Shown: positions 1 through 10,053 of the stretch, in pieces | How positions within the stretch are numbered: the first letter of the stretch is position 1 | Layout of the letters: each line of letters starts with the position of its first letter | The notes under the pieces: generated by a model | Databases searched by the model: none | Told to the model about the DNA's origin: nothing | What the model saw: the letters and a program-made list of their open reading frames with translations, nothing else | Source of the DNA: Aurelia coerulea | Lineage: Eukaryota > Cnidaria > Scyphozoa > Semaeostomeae > Ulmaridae | Assembly: GCA_039566865.1 (NCBI GenBank) | Contig: CM076959.1 | Span: forward strand, 2,835,501 to 2,899,500 | DNA length: 64,000 nucleotides | Reading direction: 5' to 3' | Position numbers and translations under genes: made by a program

Positions 1-306
1 GTTGTTCAAGATTTATTTGGCAGCGAAATCAAGGTGCAGAGGAAAAGGTCCACAAAAATTGATGGGACAAATATTCAGTTCAGAGAATATCTAAATCTTT
101 GCAGCGTAAGATATGCACCAGGGGAAGTCCAGCTGCATATCAATCAAGATTTATATGGTTGGATTTTACAAACTATCAATCACCACACATATACATTCAT
201 CAAAGAAACACCTTACTTTGTAAACAATAATTGCTGCACAATTGACTTAGTAACATTTTTGCTTGTTAACAAAGGCTATATTAATAAGAGGAATAAATGG
301 CATTGA
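1..306 (+). CDS. Open frame running in from the window edge, possible 3' part of an exon
   Basis: The frame starting at base 1 is open to a stop at 304-306. It has no ATG near its beginning, so if real it continues from outside the window. A GTAAGA donor-like site at about 107 would end an exon coding for a basic segment (KVQRKRSTKIDG) before the composition becomes intron-like. I recognise no domain. The stretch after the possible donor is low in coding character (rich in H, N, T, Y). It could be chance. Confidence 0.2.
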   Translation, partial: VVQDLFGSEIKVQRKRSTKIDGTNIQFREYLNLCSVRYAPGEVQLHINQDLYGWILQTINHHTYTFIKETPYFVNNNCCTIDLVTFLLVNKGYINKRNKWH

Positions 307-1164
307 TATCCATGAAACAGACATCAACATTTTAAAAAATGATATAACTGAATCAAATTTATTGTTCATGTTGTACTCTCTGAGTAAACTGAAACTTTGT
401 TTGGCTTTAGCCAAAATGAGAAGACAGAAAGGTTGTCACGACACAAAGTGATATGTTATGCTCAAAATTATTGGTTAAAGGCCCAACAGGAAAGGTGGAG
501 AATATTTTATCCAAGAATTGTCAGTGCTTTTCTGCATGGTGGTCAAGTGGGAGTAGTCACGTTTCACCTTGTTGTGCTCATTATGAGTGCTTCATAGCTA
601 AACTTCTCACTTAACTTCCACTGCATGCCAGGAAAACGATAATCTTACAAAGTTTAAACGATTGAAATCAATTCTAAGATAGCGGATGCTGTTGGGAGAA
701 TTCTTTGAGGTTTTATAGGTAGGTTTTCTGTTGCACGAGGTTAGCCTAAGGCCTGTTTAGTCACCACTCTTGAATGCCGATGACGAGATGCAGAACATTG
801 TCAGTGCCAGTCATGGATGAAGAAAGCGTATAGAAAATTGGGCGCTAATGCAGTTTCGCACACCCTCTTCAGACCGTGTCTATACTGTTTGTACTTATAA
901 CTTTGTCGTTGTATGTCTGTTACATATCTATTGTATATCAATCGATAGCCCAGAACATGGGGATTAATTTGATATATAATTAATAATTACTCACCTTCAA
1001 TTCCATCTTTTATTAGCCAAAATACATCCATGACTAACCTCCAAATCTTCACTCCGTCCGCCATTATCAATCCGATCGAGTTCTTCGGTCACGTGACCAG
1101 TAGCCTCGACTTCAAACTCAAAGAAAGGGGTCCTCATGGATCGTTTACTCCTCGGAGAACTAAG
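307..1164. other. Gene-poor stretch
   Basis: I see only short chance open frames here and no recognisable repeat unit, TIR or RNA gene. It ends where the 77-bp minisatellite begins. Confidence 0.5.
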
Positions 1165-2228
1165 AGCCGGGAGTTAGACCCTTGAGCTGTCTGTCATCGA
1201 GCTGCCGCTGAGAGAGCTAAAAATTTACGTCTCGATTTTAGACAAGGGAAATAGACCCTAGGGCTGTCAGTCCTCGAGCTGCCGGTGAGAGGGCTAAAAA
1301 TTTATACTTCGATTTTAGACCCGAGAGTTAGACCCTTGAGCTGTCCGTCCTCGAGCTGCCCGTGAGAGAGCTAAAAATTTACGTCTCGATTTTAGACAAG
1401 GGAAATAGACCCTAGGGCTGTCAGTCCTCGAGCTGCCGGTGAGAGGGCTAAAAATTTATACTTCGATTTTAGACCCGAGAGTTAGACCCTCGAGCTGTCC
1501 GTCCTCGAGCTGCCCGTGAGAAAGCTAAAAATTTACGTCTCGATTTTAGACCAGGGAGCTAGGCCCTTTGGCTGTCCGTCCTCGAGCTGCCGGTGAGAGG
1601 GCTAAAAATTTATACTTCGATTTTAGACCCGAGTGTTAGACCCTTGAGCTGTCCGTCCTCGAGCTGCCCGTGAGAGAGCTAAAAATTTACGTCTCGATTT
1701 TAGACCAGGGAGCTAGACCCTTGGGCTGTCCGTCCTCGAGCTGCCGGTGAGAGAGGTAAAAATGTACGTCTCGATTTTAGACAAGGGAAATAGACCCTCG
1801 AGCTGTCCGTCCTCAAACTGCCGGTGAGAGAGCTAAAAACTTATACCTCGATTTTAGACCAGGGAGCTAGACCCTAGAGCTGTCCGTCCTCGAGCTGCCC
1901 GTGAGAGAGCTAAAAATTTACGTCTCGATTTTTGACAAGGGAAATAGCCCCTTGAGCTGTCCGTCCTCGAGCTGCCCCTGAGAAAGCTAAAAATTTACGT
2001 CTCGATTTTAGACAAGGGAAATAGACCCTAGGGCTGTCAGTCCTCGAGCTGCCGGTGAGAGGGCTAAAAGTTTATACTTCGATTTTAGACAAGGGAAATA
2101 GACCCTCGAGCTGTCAGTCCTCGAGCTGCCCGTGAGAGAGCTAAAAATTTACGTCTCGATTTTTGACAAGGGAAATAGCCCCTTGAGCTGTCCGTCCTCG
2201 AGCTGCCCCTGAGAAAGCTAAAAATTTT
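1165..2228. repeat. 77-bp minisatellite, about 14 copies
   Basis: The core TCGATTTTAGAC recurs at a spacing of about 77 bases, for example ending near 1243, 1320 and 1397. Each unit also contains CTCGAGCTGCC and GAGAGCTAAAAATTTA. Two unit variants partly alternate (TTACGTCTCG versus TTATACTTCG), which suggests a 154-bp higher-order repeat over part of the array. Open frames in it are a by-product of the repetition. Confidence 0.9.
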
Positions 2229-2235
2229 CAAAAAT

Positions 2236-2394
2236 GCAGAGCAATATCTTGATGACACAGAGCAGTACAAGTGTTGGCTGCCAGAGCCGTACTTGGAAGG
2301 AAAGCCCATGAAAGTAGAACAATATGTCCAAAACAACTACATTGGTTACCCATACATATCAGAATTGAACATAAATTCTAACTCTAATTTTTAA
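2236..2394 (+). CDS. Coding-like fragment after the minisatellite, unrecognised
   Basis: A frame of 52 codons begins inside the last minisatellite unit and ends at TAA 2392-2394. It reads as a normal soluble protein segment (for example YLDDTEQYKCWLPEPYLEG). It has no ATG at its start, so it would be an exon or gene remnant whose 5' part was displaced by, or lies beyond, the minisatellite. I do not recognise the family. A chance frame remains possible. Confidence 0.25.
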   Translation, partial: AEQYLDDTEQYKCWLPEPYLEGKPMKVEQYVQNNYIGYPYISELNINSNSNF

Positions 2395-2499
2395 GGCACT
2401 TAAAGGCACAACTCCTCAATACCTAAAACATATGCTGAAACTAAGTGAAAGTGTGATAGATACCTGATAGCTACCTGCATAGATACCTGATAGATACTT

Positions 2500-2700
2500 G
2501 ACCAGGGTTTGGTTTGGGACATGCCATCAAAGCTTCAAAAACATACCCGTACCTTTACCAATTTCCCAAAGAGTACACCCGACCTTGTACTTATACCAAA
2601 ATCGCAAAAATTGATACTGTTCCTTATACCAAAATCGTGAAAATTGATAATGTTCCTTATACCAAAATTGCGAAAATCAATACCCAAAATATGTGCAGTA
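2500..2700 (+). repeat. Interspersed repeat with short degenerate tandem units, copy 1
   Basis: The segment has several diverged units of about 27 bases built on CCTTATACCAAAATCG, preceded by GCCATCAAAG and CAAAAACATACCCG. A second copy with the same lead-in lies at 37186-37440, inside the 16-kb foldback element, so this is a dispersed family. A poly-C run follows. Confidence 0.7.
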
Positions 2701-3482
2701 CCCCCCCCCCCGCCAGGCATAGATATAGCGCCTTACTCAGCTGGACAGCACAAAGTTACGCATCATTGTGTCTCTTTTCATTGATAGATTGTGAAAGTAG
2801 TTGAAATTATTCCATGAACATGAGGTCAATCAAGAAGGTCAAGAAGATGAGGTCCAGAAGATGAGCCTGAAGCATTTTATACTCTCCAGGGTAAGCTATT
2901 GCATTTACAAGTCATTTATTGCTCTCTTCGCCAATGTTGCTTTTGCGCTGTAATTGAGAAAATGTTTTTCACCTTTTGCACCAGTTCACAGTTTCCAAAG
3001 TTATCTGCACACCACGGGTTCTTCCATAGTAAAGGTACCTAGGAATGTGCCGTGACGAAGGGTTATATTTTTTCAGACTTTTAGCGAAATCAATACCCAA
3101 AATACGTGCAGTACCCCCCCCCCCCCGGGCATAGATATAGTGCCCTTACTCAGCTGGACAGCACAAAGTTACGCATCATTGTGTCTCTTTTCATTGATAG
3201 ATTGTGAAAGCAGTTTAAATTATTCTATGAACATGAGGTCAATCAAGAAGGTCAAGAAGATGAGCCCGAAGCATTTATACTCTCCCGGGTAAGCTATTGC
3301 ATTTACAAGTCATTTATTGTTCTCTTTGCCAATGTTGCTTTTGCGCTGTAATTGAGAAAATATTCTTCACCTTTTGCACCAGTTCACAGTTCCCAAAGTT
3401 ATATGCGCACCACGGGTTCTTCCATAGTAAAAGTACCTGGGAATGTGCCGTGACGAAGTGTTATATTTTTTCAGACTTCTAG
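2671..3482. repeat. Tandem duplication, two units of about 400 bp
   Basis: The stretch beginning CAATACCCAAAATATGTGCA near 2680 recurs near 3090. It is followed in both units by a poly-C run, GCATAGATATAG, CAGCTGGACAGCACAAAG and a GGTCAATCAAGAAGGTCAAG block. The second unit ends near 3482. The copies differ by point changes and small indels, so the duplication is not recent. Confidence 0.85.
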
Positions 3483-3867
3483 TTCTAGTCTAGCCAAGGG
3501 TATACTTTTTTGCAAGGAAACTAGTATTGTATTCATTGCAAGAAAAGATTATGTAATTTTTCTTCCAACAATTGCTTTCACACACTTAAAACCAATAATG
3601 CATGAAGCTCATTTTCCCAGAACTGTGAACTGGCGTAACACAGAAGGGATCTGGGAAGATCCCAGAAATTAGGCCTAAGTAAAGGAACATGAGGCAGGAA
3701 TGAACATATTTGATCACAAATGGTCATGAACCATAAAGCATTTGCTCCTGTTTCTGTACATCATAATGAGCGCAGAAATGGAAAGCCTTAGGTTTACAAA
3801 CCTTTTTGAAGCTATACTGAAGAAAGTCTGTCTGTCTGTCATTTGTTCATGATGTTTAAGAAACAAC

Positions 3868-4605
3868 TTTCTTTCTTTTCCTTGTTTTTCCAAATCTTCT
3901 CTTTGATGTATATGAAAATCATATATTGTGTCAATATCAATTCATAATGTCAATAATTACAATGTTTGATTATGAAAATAACTCCTTTAGTTATTTAGTT
4001 ACCAAAACTGATTTATTTACCAAAAATTAATAGAGGGTTTTGAACTGAACCACATGATGCTGAAAGTGATATCCATTTTAAGTGGAATTTGCTTTGGCTG
4101 AATGTTCTCAGTTTGGGAGGGGTTGAAAATCAATCAAGAAAATGATAGATGCCTTAAATTTTTGATATCTACAGTAAATGGAGTTATTTTTCACGATCAA
4201 ACACAAGACTCATTGTCTGCTACAACAGCATAAGGAATTTGAAGAAGTCTTGCAGTCAATAATTTGAAAGCCTTCCACAATTCTAAGGAAAAGCCCTTAG
4301 AAACTAATGTCTTTGTTTTCCTTGTTTTTCCAAATTGATTATTGGCTTCCCTTTGAGGTATATGAAAATCATATCTTGTGTCCATATCAATTCATAATGT
4401 CAATAATTACAATGTTTGCTCATGAAAATAACCCTTTGATTGTTTCAGTAACCAAAAATTATTTGAGGGTTTTGAACTGAACCACAAGATGCTGAAAGTG
4501 ATATCCATTTTAAGTGGAATTTGCTTTGGCTGAATGTTCTCAGTTTGGGAGGGGTTGAAAATCTATAAGAAAATGATATGTGCCTTAAATTTTTGATATA
4601 CTGCA
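3868..4605. repeat. Second tandem duplication, two units about 440 bp apart
   Basis: Both units contain CCTTGTTTTTCCAAAT, TATATGAAAATCATAT, CATAATGTCAATAATTACAA and GAGGGTTTTGAACTGAACCA, near 3880-4170 and 4318-4605. The second unit has extra sequence in its first third. I see no coding content. The stretch 3483-3867 before it holds nothing I can name. Confidence 0.8.
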
Positions 4606-4607
4606 TG

Positions 4608-4705
4608 TCCCAAAAAACGTAACTTAGATATTCCCAGTATTGGAGTTTCTTAATTGTTTGGCGATCTGATAGTTGTGTTTCTTATGGGCAGTTTCTTATG
4701 AAAAA
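4608..4705 (-). repeat. End of an interspersed AAGAAACT-type element
   Basis: In reverse orientation this carries the CCAGTATTGGAGTTTCTTAA, GGCGATCTGA and GGGCAGTTTCTTATG blocks that mark one end of a family present a dozen or more times in this window. Fuller copies lie at 45052-45420 and 61150-61515. Another fragment lies at 6125-6300. Confidence 0.6.
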
Positions 4706-6560
4706 TTGGGGTGTTTCTTCTGTGTATGTGTCCCTGATGGTTGGAGATGTGGACATTTCCTTGACATTGATGGAAGTGGCATATTATGGAAATTTTGCTG
4801 AATGTGTTGATAATTGGGGATGGTCAGCATTTTGTTGCGGCTGGTGTAATCTGCAAGTTGCAGGTTATCATTTATGGCCATGGGCTGTAAAGCCACAACA
4901 ACGGGCCATATCTTTGATGAAGCTGAAGTGTCGGTCTCACAGGGAGGTTGTCATGATTTGGCATGTTTTTGAATTACTAATAATGAGATAAGCAGATTAA
5001 TACAGTCAGATATGGTGTGTCTGCGTGATTTCTTTGTTCCATTAACCCTATCTGTACTGGGCGATTTTTTAGGTATATTGTACTGGGGGGGGGGGCGTTT
5101 TTCGCTCCCCCTCTTTTCTTCAAAACTACAAAAGATATAACAATAAGACTTACCCATATTGTTCTTTAGACAATTGGCTATTCAAATATAACAATGACAA
5201 TTAATAATTCACGTGATTCGTTGCTAGGCAACATAAAAACTGACAAAAATTGACAAATTTATACCTTCTTAACCAGAAAAATTCTATTTAATCAACCACT
5301 CAACCGATTTTCTTCAAATTTGTTTCAAATTGTAGGAAACATGTCATAGTTCAAAAATATATACTTTAAATTATTTTTTAGCTTCTATTTTTAGCACAAT
5401 TAGTCTTAAATTAGCCTTTTATTGCATGCATTGACTTTCATCGCAGGTTTTTGCCAGTCCTGTCCTTTTATCTGGCAAATATAGACTCAAAGTGAATCAA
5501 ATTAATAAGATAAAGCAAATTAGACTAAAACAAATTATATTTTATACTTCTTTATTAGAGAAATGACGTCATAAATGTGAATGACGTCATAGATATTAAA
5601 TTTTGCTGACATAAGCAAATATGAAAAATTTATATATCAAATGAAAGTACTCATCAAATGCAATCAAATGGTGCATGTTTGAGATCGATCAGGCAAATGA
5701 CACGAAAACTACGGACATTTTAAGCTTTTTTGTTGTTGACTACCCTCCAAATATGGTATTACTGTGGTCACATGATCAGAGGTAGAACAATGAAATGGTA
5801 AGAATTGAATTGCCTATGAAATTTGAGTAAAATTCACCAAAACTGGTGGTTATATCTCTTGTCGTTTTAGCGTAACACAGCAAAAACCGGGGGGGGGCCA
5901 AAAAGGCCCCCCCAGTACGAATAGGGTTAAAAGAGGAGCCTATTTACCATTGCAGACTTGCTTTCACTATTTGCAATCCATGTGGACACGATTTGGTAAT
6001 GATTTGGAGGAAATTTTGATGAGCTGGACGTGCATGATATTTATACGTATTATTTAGCCTTTTAGAAAGAATAGTTACCAAGCTGCAATCATGATTGTCT
6101 GCAAAATATTTTTTGGGAAACTACACAAATTTGTTTATAAGGAACCAATTATAAGAAACTCCGACTCAGATTACCAGAAAATTAAGAAACTCCAGCATGT
6201 TTTTCTTTATTTTGCTTCCTGTATCATATTATTCGGAAAGTACCTGTGAATAATGTCTAAACATTAGAAAGGCTTCAAGAGCCCCCCCCCATATTTGTAC
6301 TTGAAGCCTTATTTGGCTAATTATATAAAAATGGGGTCGTTATTTCGTGAAATAGATTTGCAATATCTCCTATAGCAATATTTCATAAAAGGACCAATTT
6401 TTCTCAAATGCCAACTCATGACAACCTCTGTGAGACCGACATTTTAGCTTCATCTAGGAGACGGTCCGTTGTTGCGGCTATACAGCCCATGGCCATAAAT
6501 GATAACCTACAACCTGCTTTATGCAACCTGCATTATGCAGATTACACCTGCCGTATTTTT
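4700..6560. repeat. Inverted repeat enclosing the piggyBac-type MITE
   Basis: Bases about 4840-4970 (with GGTTATCATTTATGGCCATG and TCGGTCTCACAG) match the reverse complement of about 6408-6555, which contains CTGTGAGACCGA and CATGGCCATAAATGATAACC. The right arm has a small internal duplication of a GCATTATGCA-type segment. This looks like an older foldback element into which the 881-bp MITE inserted. Confidence 0.7.
5046..5926. mobile_element. piggyBac-type MITE, 881 bp, TTAA target duplication
   Basis: The left end reads TTAACCCTATCTGTACTGGG from 5042. The right end, ending at 5930, is the reverse complement TTAACCCTATTCGTACTGGG, so 18 of 20 bases agree. TTAA at 5042-5045 and 5927-5930 with termini beginning CCCTA is the signature of piggyBac-group elements. 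The interior has G-run and C-run subterminal stretches and no transposase, so this is non-autonomous. Confidence 0.85.
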
Positions 6561-7280
6561 TGCCTCTTTGGTTATGTCTTGCAATGGCTCTTTTCTTGCC
6601 ACATATCTATTGCTATCTTCAGTTTTACAGGCACTGCCAATGTAACAGCCTGTGAAATGAAGCCAACTTTTAACCAAAGATAACACTAACTGATGCAGTT
6701 CGCAGGCTTGTCATAATTTCTTGGATTCAGGGATGATGAAACCTATTCATAGATTTGCATCTCATGATCATCAATATAAGCGTACATGATACAGAGTTAA
6801 TTTAAACTGTCACAAAGTTTTTTGTGATGTAATTTATAATTGGTAAGACTCGATATAGTTTTCTAGGTCATAACAATTAACAATTTGAAGCTAAGTCTCC
6901 ATTTCAGAGCTTTTACCTGACAACTGGGTATAACAAGCTGCTGCCAAATAGTTTTACCAATGAACTCCACGCCTCTATTACAACCACAATGCAGAAGGGA
7001 AACTTTTGCACAGCAAGTTAAGATAAAATGTTTGGTAACCTCTAATCCAATGGCTAAATCGACTGTATCATGGTACTGTATCATTACTTTTGAGAGCAAA
7101 ACTGAAAACTGTTTTTTGTATTGGAGTTTACCCCAGGGGGGGGGGGGTACTCTGGTATATTCAGGGTATGGTTGCTCAGGTTACTTTTTGGGTCTAAAAT
7201 TTATTTTTAGAGGATTTTTTTGTTTGAACCCCAGCCTGAGCACACCTGACCTGAATAACAACCCCCATGGTAGTTTTCAA
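6561..7280. other. No gene seen
   Basis: Short open frames only. Around 7125-7260 there is a G-run followed by GTACTCTGGTATATTCAGGG, which resembles the ends of G/C-run MITEs elsewhere in the window, but I could not find a partner end. Confidence 0.4.
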
Positions 7281-7282
7281 TC

Positions 7283-7552
7283 TTACTTACATTTACGATC
7301 ACCACCCTTTCCAAAAGTCTTTCTCTTTTTCCTCACTTTGTATTCTTCAAATAATTTTTGCACCAATTCACCAAAAATGTGCAAGGCTAAAGGTTGTACG
7401 ATCGACTTTCCTCTGAGGGCATCCACGTAAAAACTATACCCTGCTTCGACGAGAATGGCAGATGTAGGTTCGATTCTGACTAATTCCTTGACCAATCTTT
7501 CGTGTAAACTACAAGGATGTAAAACCGAATGAGATTTGAGTTGTCTACACAT
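7283..7552 (-). CDS. Small hypothetical open frame, 89 codons
   Basis: An ATG-started frame on the minus strand reads into a Leu/Val-rich helix-like middle (RLVKELVRIEPTSAILVEAG) and a very basic end (KVRKKRKTFGKGGDRKCK). The composition is protein-like, but I recognise no domain, see no splice signals that clearly join it to neighbours, and its 3' part runs toward repeat sequence. It may be an exon of an unrecognised gene or chance. Confidence 0.25.
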   Translation of the reverse strand: MCRQLKSHSVLHPCSLHERLVKELVRIEPTSAILVEAGYSFYVDALRGKSIVQPLALHIFGELVQKLFEEYKVRKKRKTFGKGGDRKCK

Positions 7553-7830
7553 GTGATTTAATGTACAAAATCTAAATTCAAAATTCCCATGCTTCTTTTG
7601 AAATTGCTGGGAGCTTCTGTTTTCTAAAATTTAGCATGGGCCTAATGACGACCATGGCCCAGAGCCAGCAGTGGTAGTCGCAGCCAACTTGCTGCTCACC
7701 CGTCCTAACTCGTACACAAAGGTTTGTTCTGAGCATGATAAACATAAGAATGTATTTACCTTGGTCCAATGCATATCCGGTTCTCAGAATCCATGGCAGG
7801 AATGCCGTTCACTTTCTAATTTTGAACCAG

Positions 7831-8428
7831 TGGAGCGGCAACAAACAATCCCGGCAATTCCGTCCAGCAGCTCGTTGCTGCACTGACAGGAGTCCCTGCC
7901 GCACCACCAGCACCTCCAGCACATCTAAAAGCACCAGCAGCAGCACTTCGTCAAGGATACGTTGAAGCACCAGCAGCACAACACCCATCACAACCTCCAG
8001 AACCACGTTATGAACCACGCCAATTACATTACCTTGCACGCTATCCACCTCCTGCTGCTAAACCACCACACCAACCAGAAGCACCACAACACGCACACTT
8101 ACATGGCCAACAACAAGCACCACCAACCCACCCACAGCACCATTACTACCACCATCCATTTCAAGCACCACATCCTCCACCACTCAACTCAGCCACACTA
8201 CTCCTCCAACGTGCACCATCGACTTATCCGCAACCATTAACACCACGTCAGCCAACACTTCCCTCACATATCATTCAAGGATCACTACCACCATCCCCAT
8301 CATTACCTGCATACCATACCGCTCCTGTTCCACCATCACTTACTGCACCACCATCCCCATATCAATTCCATTACCCACCGCCAATATATGTTCCATCTCC
8401 TGTCCCACAAGCACACACACCAAGATGA
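7831..8428 (+). CDS. Last exon of a Pro/Ala/His/Gln-rich low-complexity protein
   Basis: A frame without ATG is open from 7826 to a TGA at 8426-8428, about 199 codons. A good acceptor, a pyrimidine-rich tract then AACCAG, ends at 7830, so the exon probably starts there in phase with the second codon GGA. The start is an ordinary soluble segment (GAATNNPGNSVQQLVAALTG). It then becomes rich in P, A, H, Q and Y (APPAPPAHL, HYYHHPFQAPHPPP, PSPYQFHYPPPIY). Codon use is strongly biased to CCA, GCA and CAA. The length without stops in a biased but varied sequence argues for a real coding exon. Upstream exons were not identified. Such tails occur in nuclear and RNA-binding proteins and in structural or matrix proteins; I cannot choose. 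Frames in the other two phases here are shadows. Confidence 0.6.
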
Positions 8429-9344
8429 ACATCTAATACCATCTCATCCTCGCCAACTCCCCCATCCCTCCCCAAATACTTGAAAAGGTAAGATGAAAAT
8501 CAATTTTTTGTAAGAATACAGTTTCGATGATCCAACAACCCAACCTAAAATGCTAGGCACCTGGGAGGAAAGTAAAAGTGACAGAAATATCACAAGCGTT
8601 CCTTTAAAGGAGCCATCTTGTTGCCAATTTTTCGTTTTTATTTTTGTTTACCCCCTGCAAGTGTTATAATTGTTCTTACTGCCGTTCTGGCGGGAAAATC
8701 AGCAGTGTCCGGTTCAGATTGGCCTAAATTGTTGTTCTTCTTTGTGGCAAAAATTCTTCTAGTAATGTCAGAATGCTTAAATTGTCCGAATGGAAAGATT
8801 TAAGCATAAGGCATATGTGTGGCTGCATTAAAAAAAGAATTCACAAGGCATTATGATTATATTAGCTGACACCTGGGACAAGTGGGCAAGCAAGCAAGTA
8901 CTGGTGTCTGCTGCAACACGAGTTGGTGTAACTCCTGCATCACTGAATTCAAATTTCATGCAACAAGACAAATTTGACAGAGCTGAAGTCTGAGCTGAAG
9001 TTTTTCTTGTGTGACTCTCAACAGAAGCAAACAGTCTGTTGACAGCCTCCATCTAGTCTACCCTGTGTCGTTTCACCACCAAATTGTCATGCCAACCTTT
9101 CACAGCAGTTTCTATCTATGCATCTCTGCATCCTCCAGTTGCAGATTTATTGATTTTAAGTGAAATTGTAGCTTGAAATGGATCATGCCAGCTTCTCCTT
9201 AGAACATCAAACTCTTCCATCTGCATTGTTACAATTTACATAGCAATTTACAATTTACATTTCAAATAAGACAGTGTTATCCATTGCAGAGAGAGATATC
9301 ATCGGAAAAGATAAAAAATATGGCAAAACCAAAAACACTGTTGC
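8429..9344. other. Intergenic stretch, no firm feature
   Basis: A minus-strand frame at 8828-9052 (74 codons, Ser/Thr/Ala-rich) is the only open frame of note. It lacks recognisable motifs, so I do not call it a gene. Confidence 0.4.
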
Positions 9345-9545
9345 AGATAGCTGGTCAATACCACAACAACTTTATTCTTCAGGCCAGCAGGTCAAGTAAT
9401 CTGCGGGTTAAACACAAAGGCAAACATGTGGGTCACCATCAGAGCCACGGGGCTGCTCAGTGGCCTCAGTCATGGCATGAAAGTATCTGTGAATGTATTG
9501 CTTACTTCAAGCACGCTCCGTAATGGGTTTGGACAACAGTACAAC
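9345..9545 (-). repeat. Interspersed repeat copy, pairs with 54738-54935
   Basis: The segment with CCAGCAGGTCAAGTAATCTG, AACATGTGGGTCACCA and CCCATTACGG-like sequence is found in reverse orientation at about 54738-54935. Shared parts include ACAACTTTATTCT and a CAAACCCATTA stretch. The two copies define a dispersed family of roughly 200 bp. I saw no terminal repeats. Confidence 0.6.
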
Positions 9546-9664
9546 AAATTATCTCTATCAGATTAAAAGAAATAAGCAAGCAACTGCCAATTCAGTTCAA
9601 TTTGGAACTGAGCTAAATTATCTGTCGTTCTTGCTGTCACTGTCATTTTGCTTTCATTTTAGCA

Positions 9665-9772
9665 CCTACCGGGTGTCCCCAAAAAAGTATGTGTTTGAAC
9701 AGTTCTTGCAAAAGAGCCTTGTATTCAAAACTTTTTATTTTCAGTTAATGGTATAGATGATATCGCAACTTA
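9665..9772 (+). mobile_element. Solitary end of a mariner-type foldback family
   Basis: TACCGGGTGTCCCCAAAAAA at 9667 matches the TIR class (TA then CCGGGTGNC...AAAAAAGTA) seen complete at 31251-31867 and 31887-32660. Only one end is visible before the 8.67-kb element starts at 9773, so this copy is truncated or was split. Confidence 0.45.
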
Positions 9773-9840
9773 TAGGCCATCGCCTGTCGTCTGCTATCTT
9801 GCACTTCCGCTGCACATATCGCGAGACTAAGAAATTTTTG
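9773..9840 (+). repeat. Left terminal inverted repeat of the 8.67-kb element
   Basis: It matches 18370-18441 in reverse orientation in two blocks: the outer 15 bases (14 identical) and an inner block of about 26 bases (25 identical), separated by diverged sequence of unequal length. Confidence 0.8.
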
Positions 9841-10053
9841 TAGGAAGAAGCGTGTTTATATCTTGTTATCATCTTACCGCAAACCCCCCATTAAAAACTT
9901 TGCACAGCTAGGAGAAAACCGTCCTTGAATTCACAGGAATTTTGCATTTGCACGCGGCGGCCATTATTATGATCGTTCTCGCGTGTCAGCATGGAACCCA
10001 TTGTTCTCAGGCCACCTGCTTAGCAACCGCCTTGGATATTGCGCACAACAAAG

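Noticed and set aside
2514..2804. 96-codon open frame
   Set aside because: It lies over the short tandem repeat and poly-C run; the same repeat at 37 kb gives unrelated frames.
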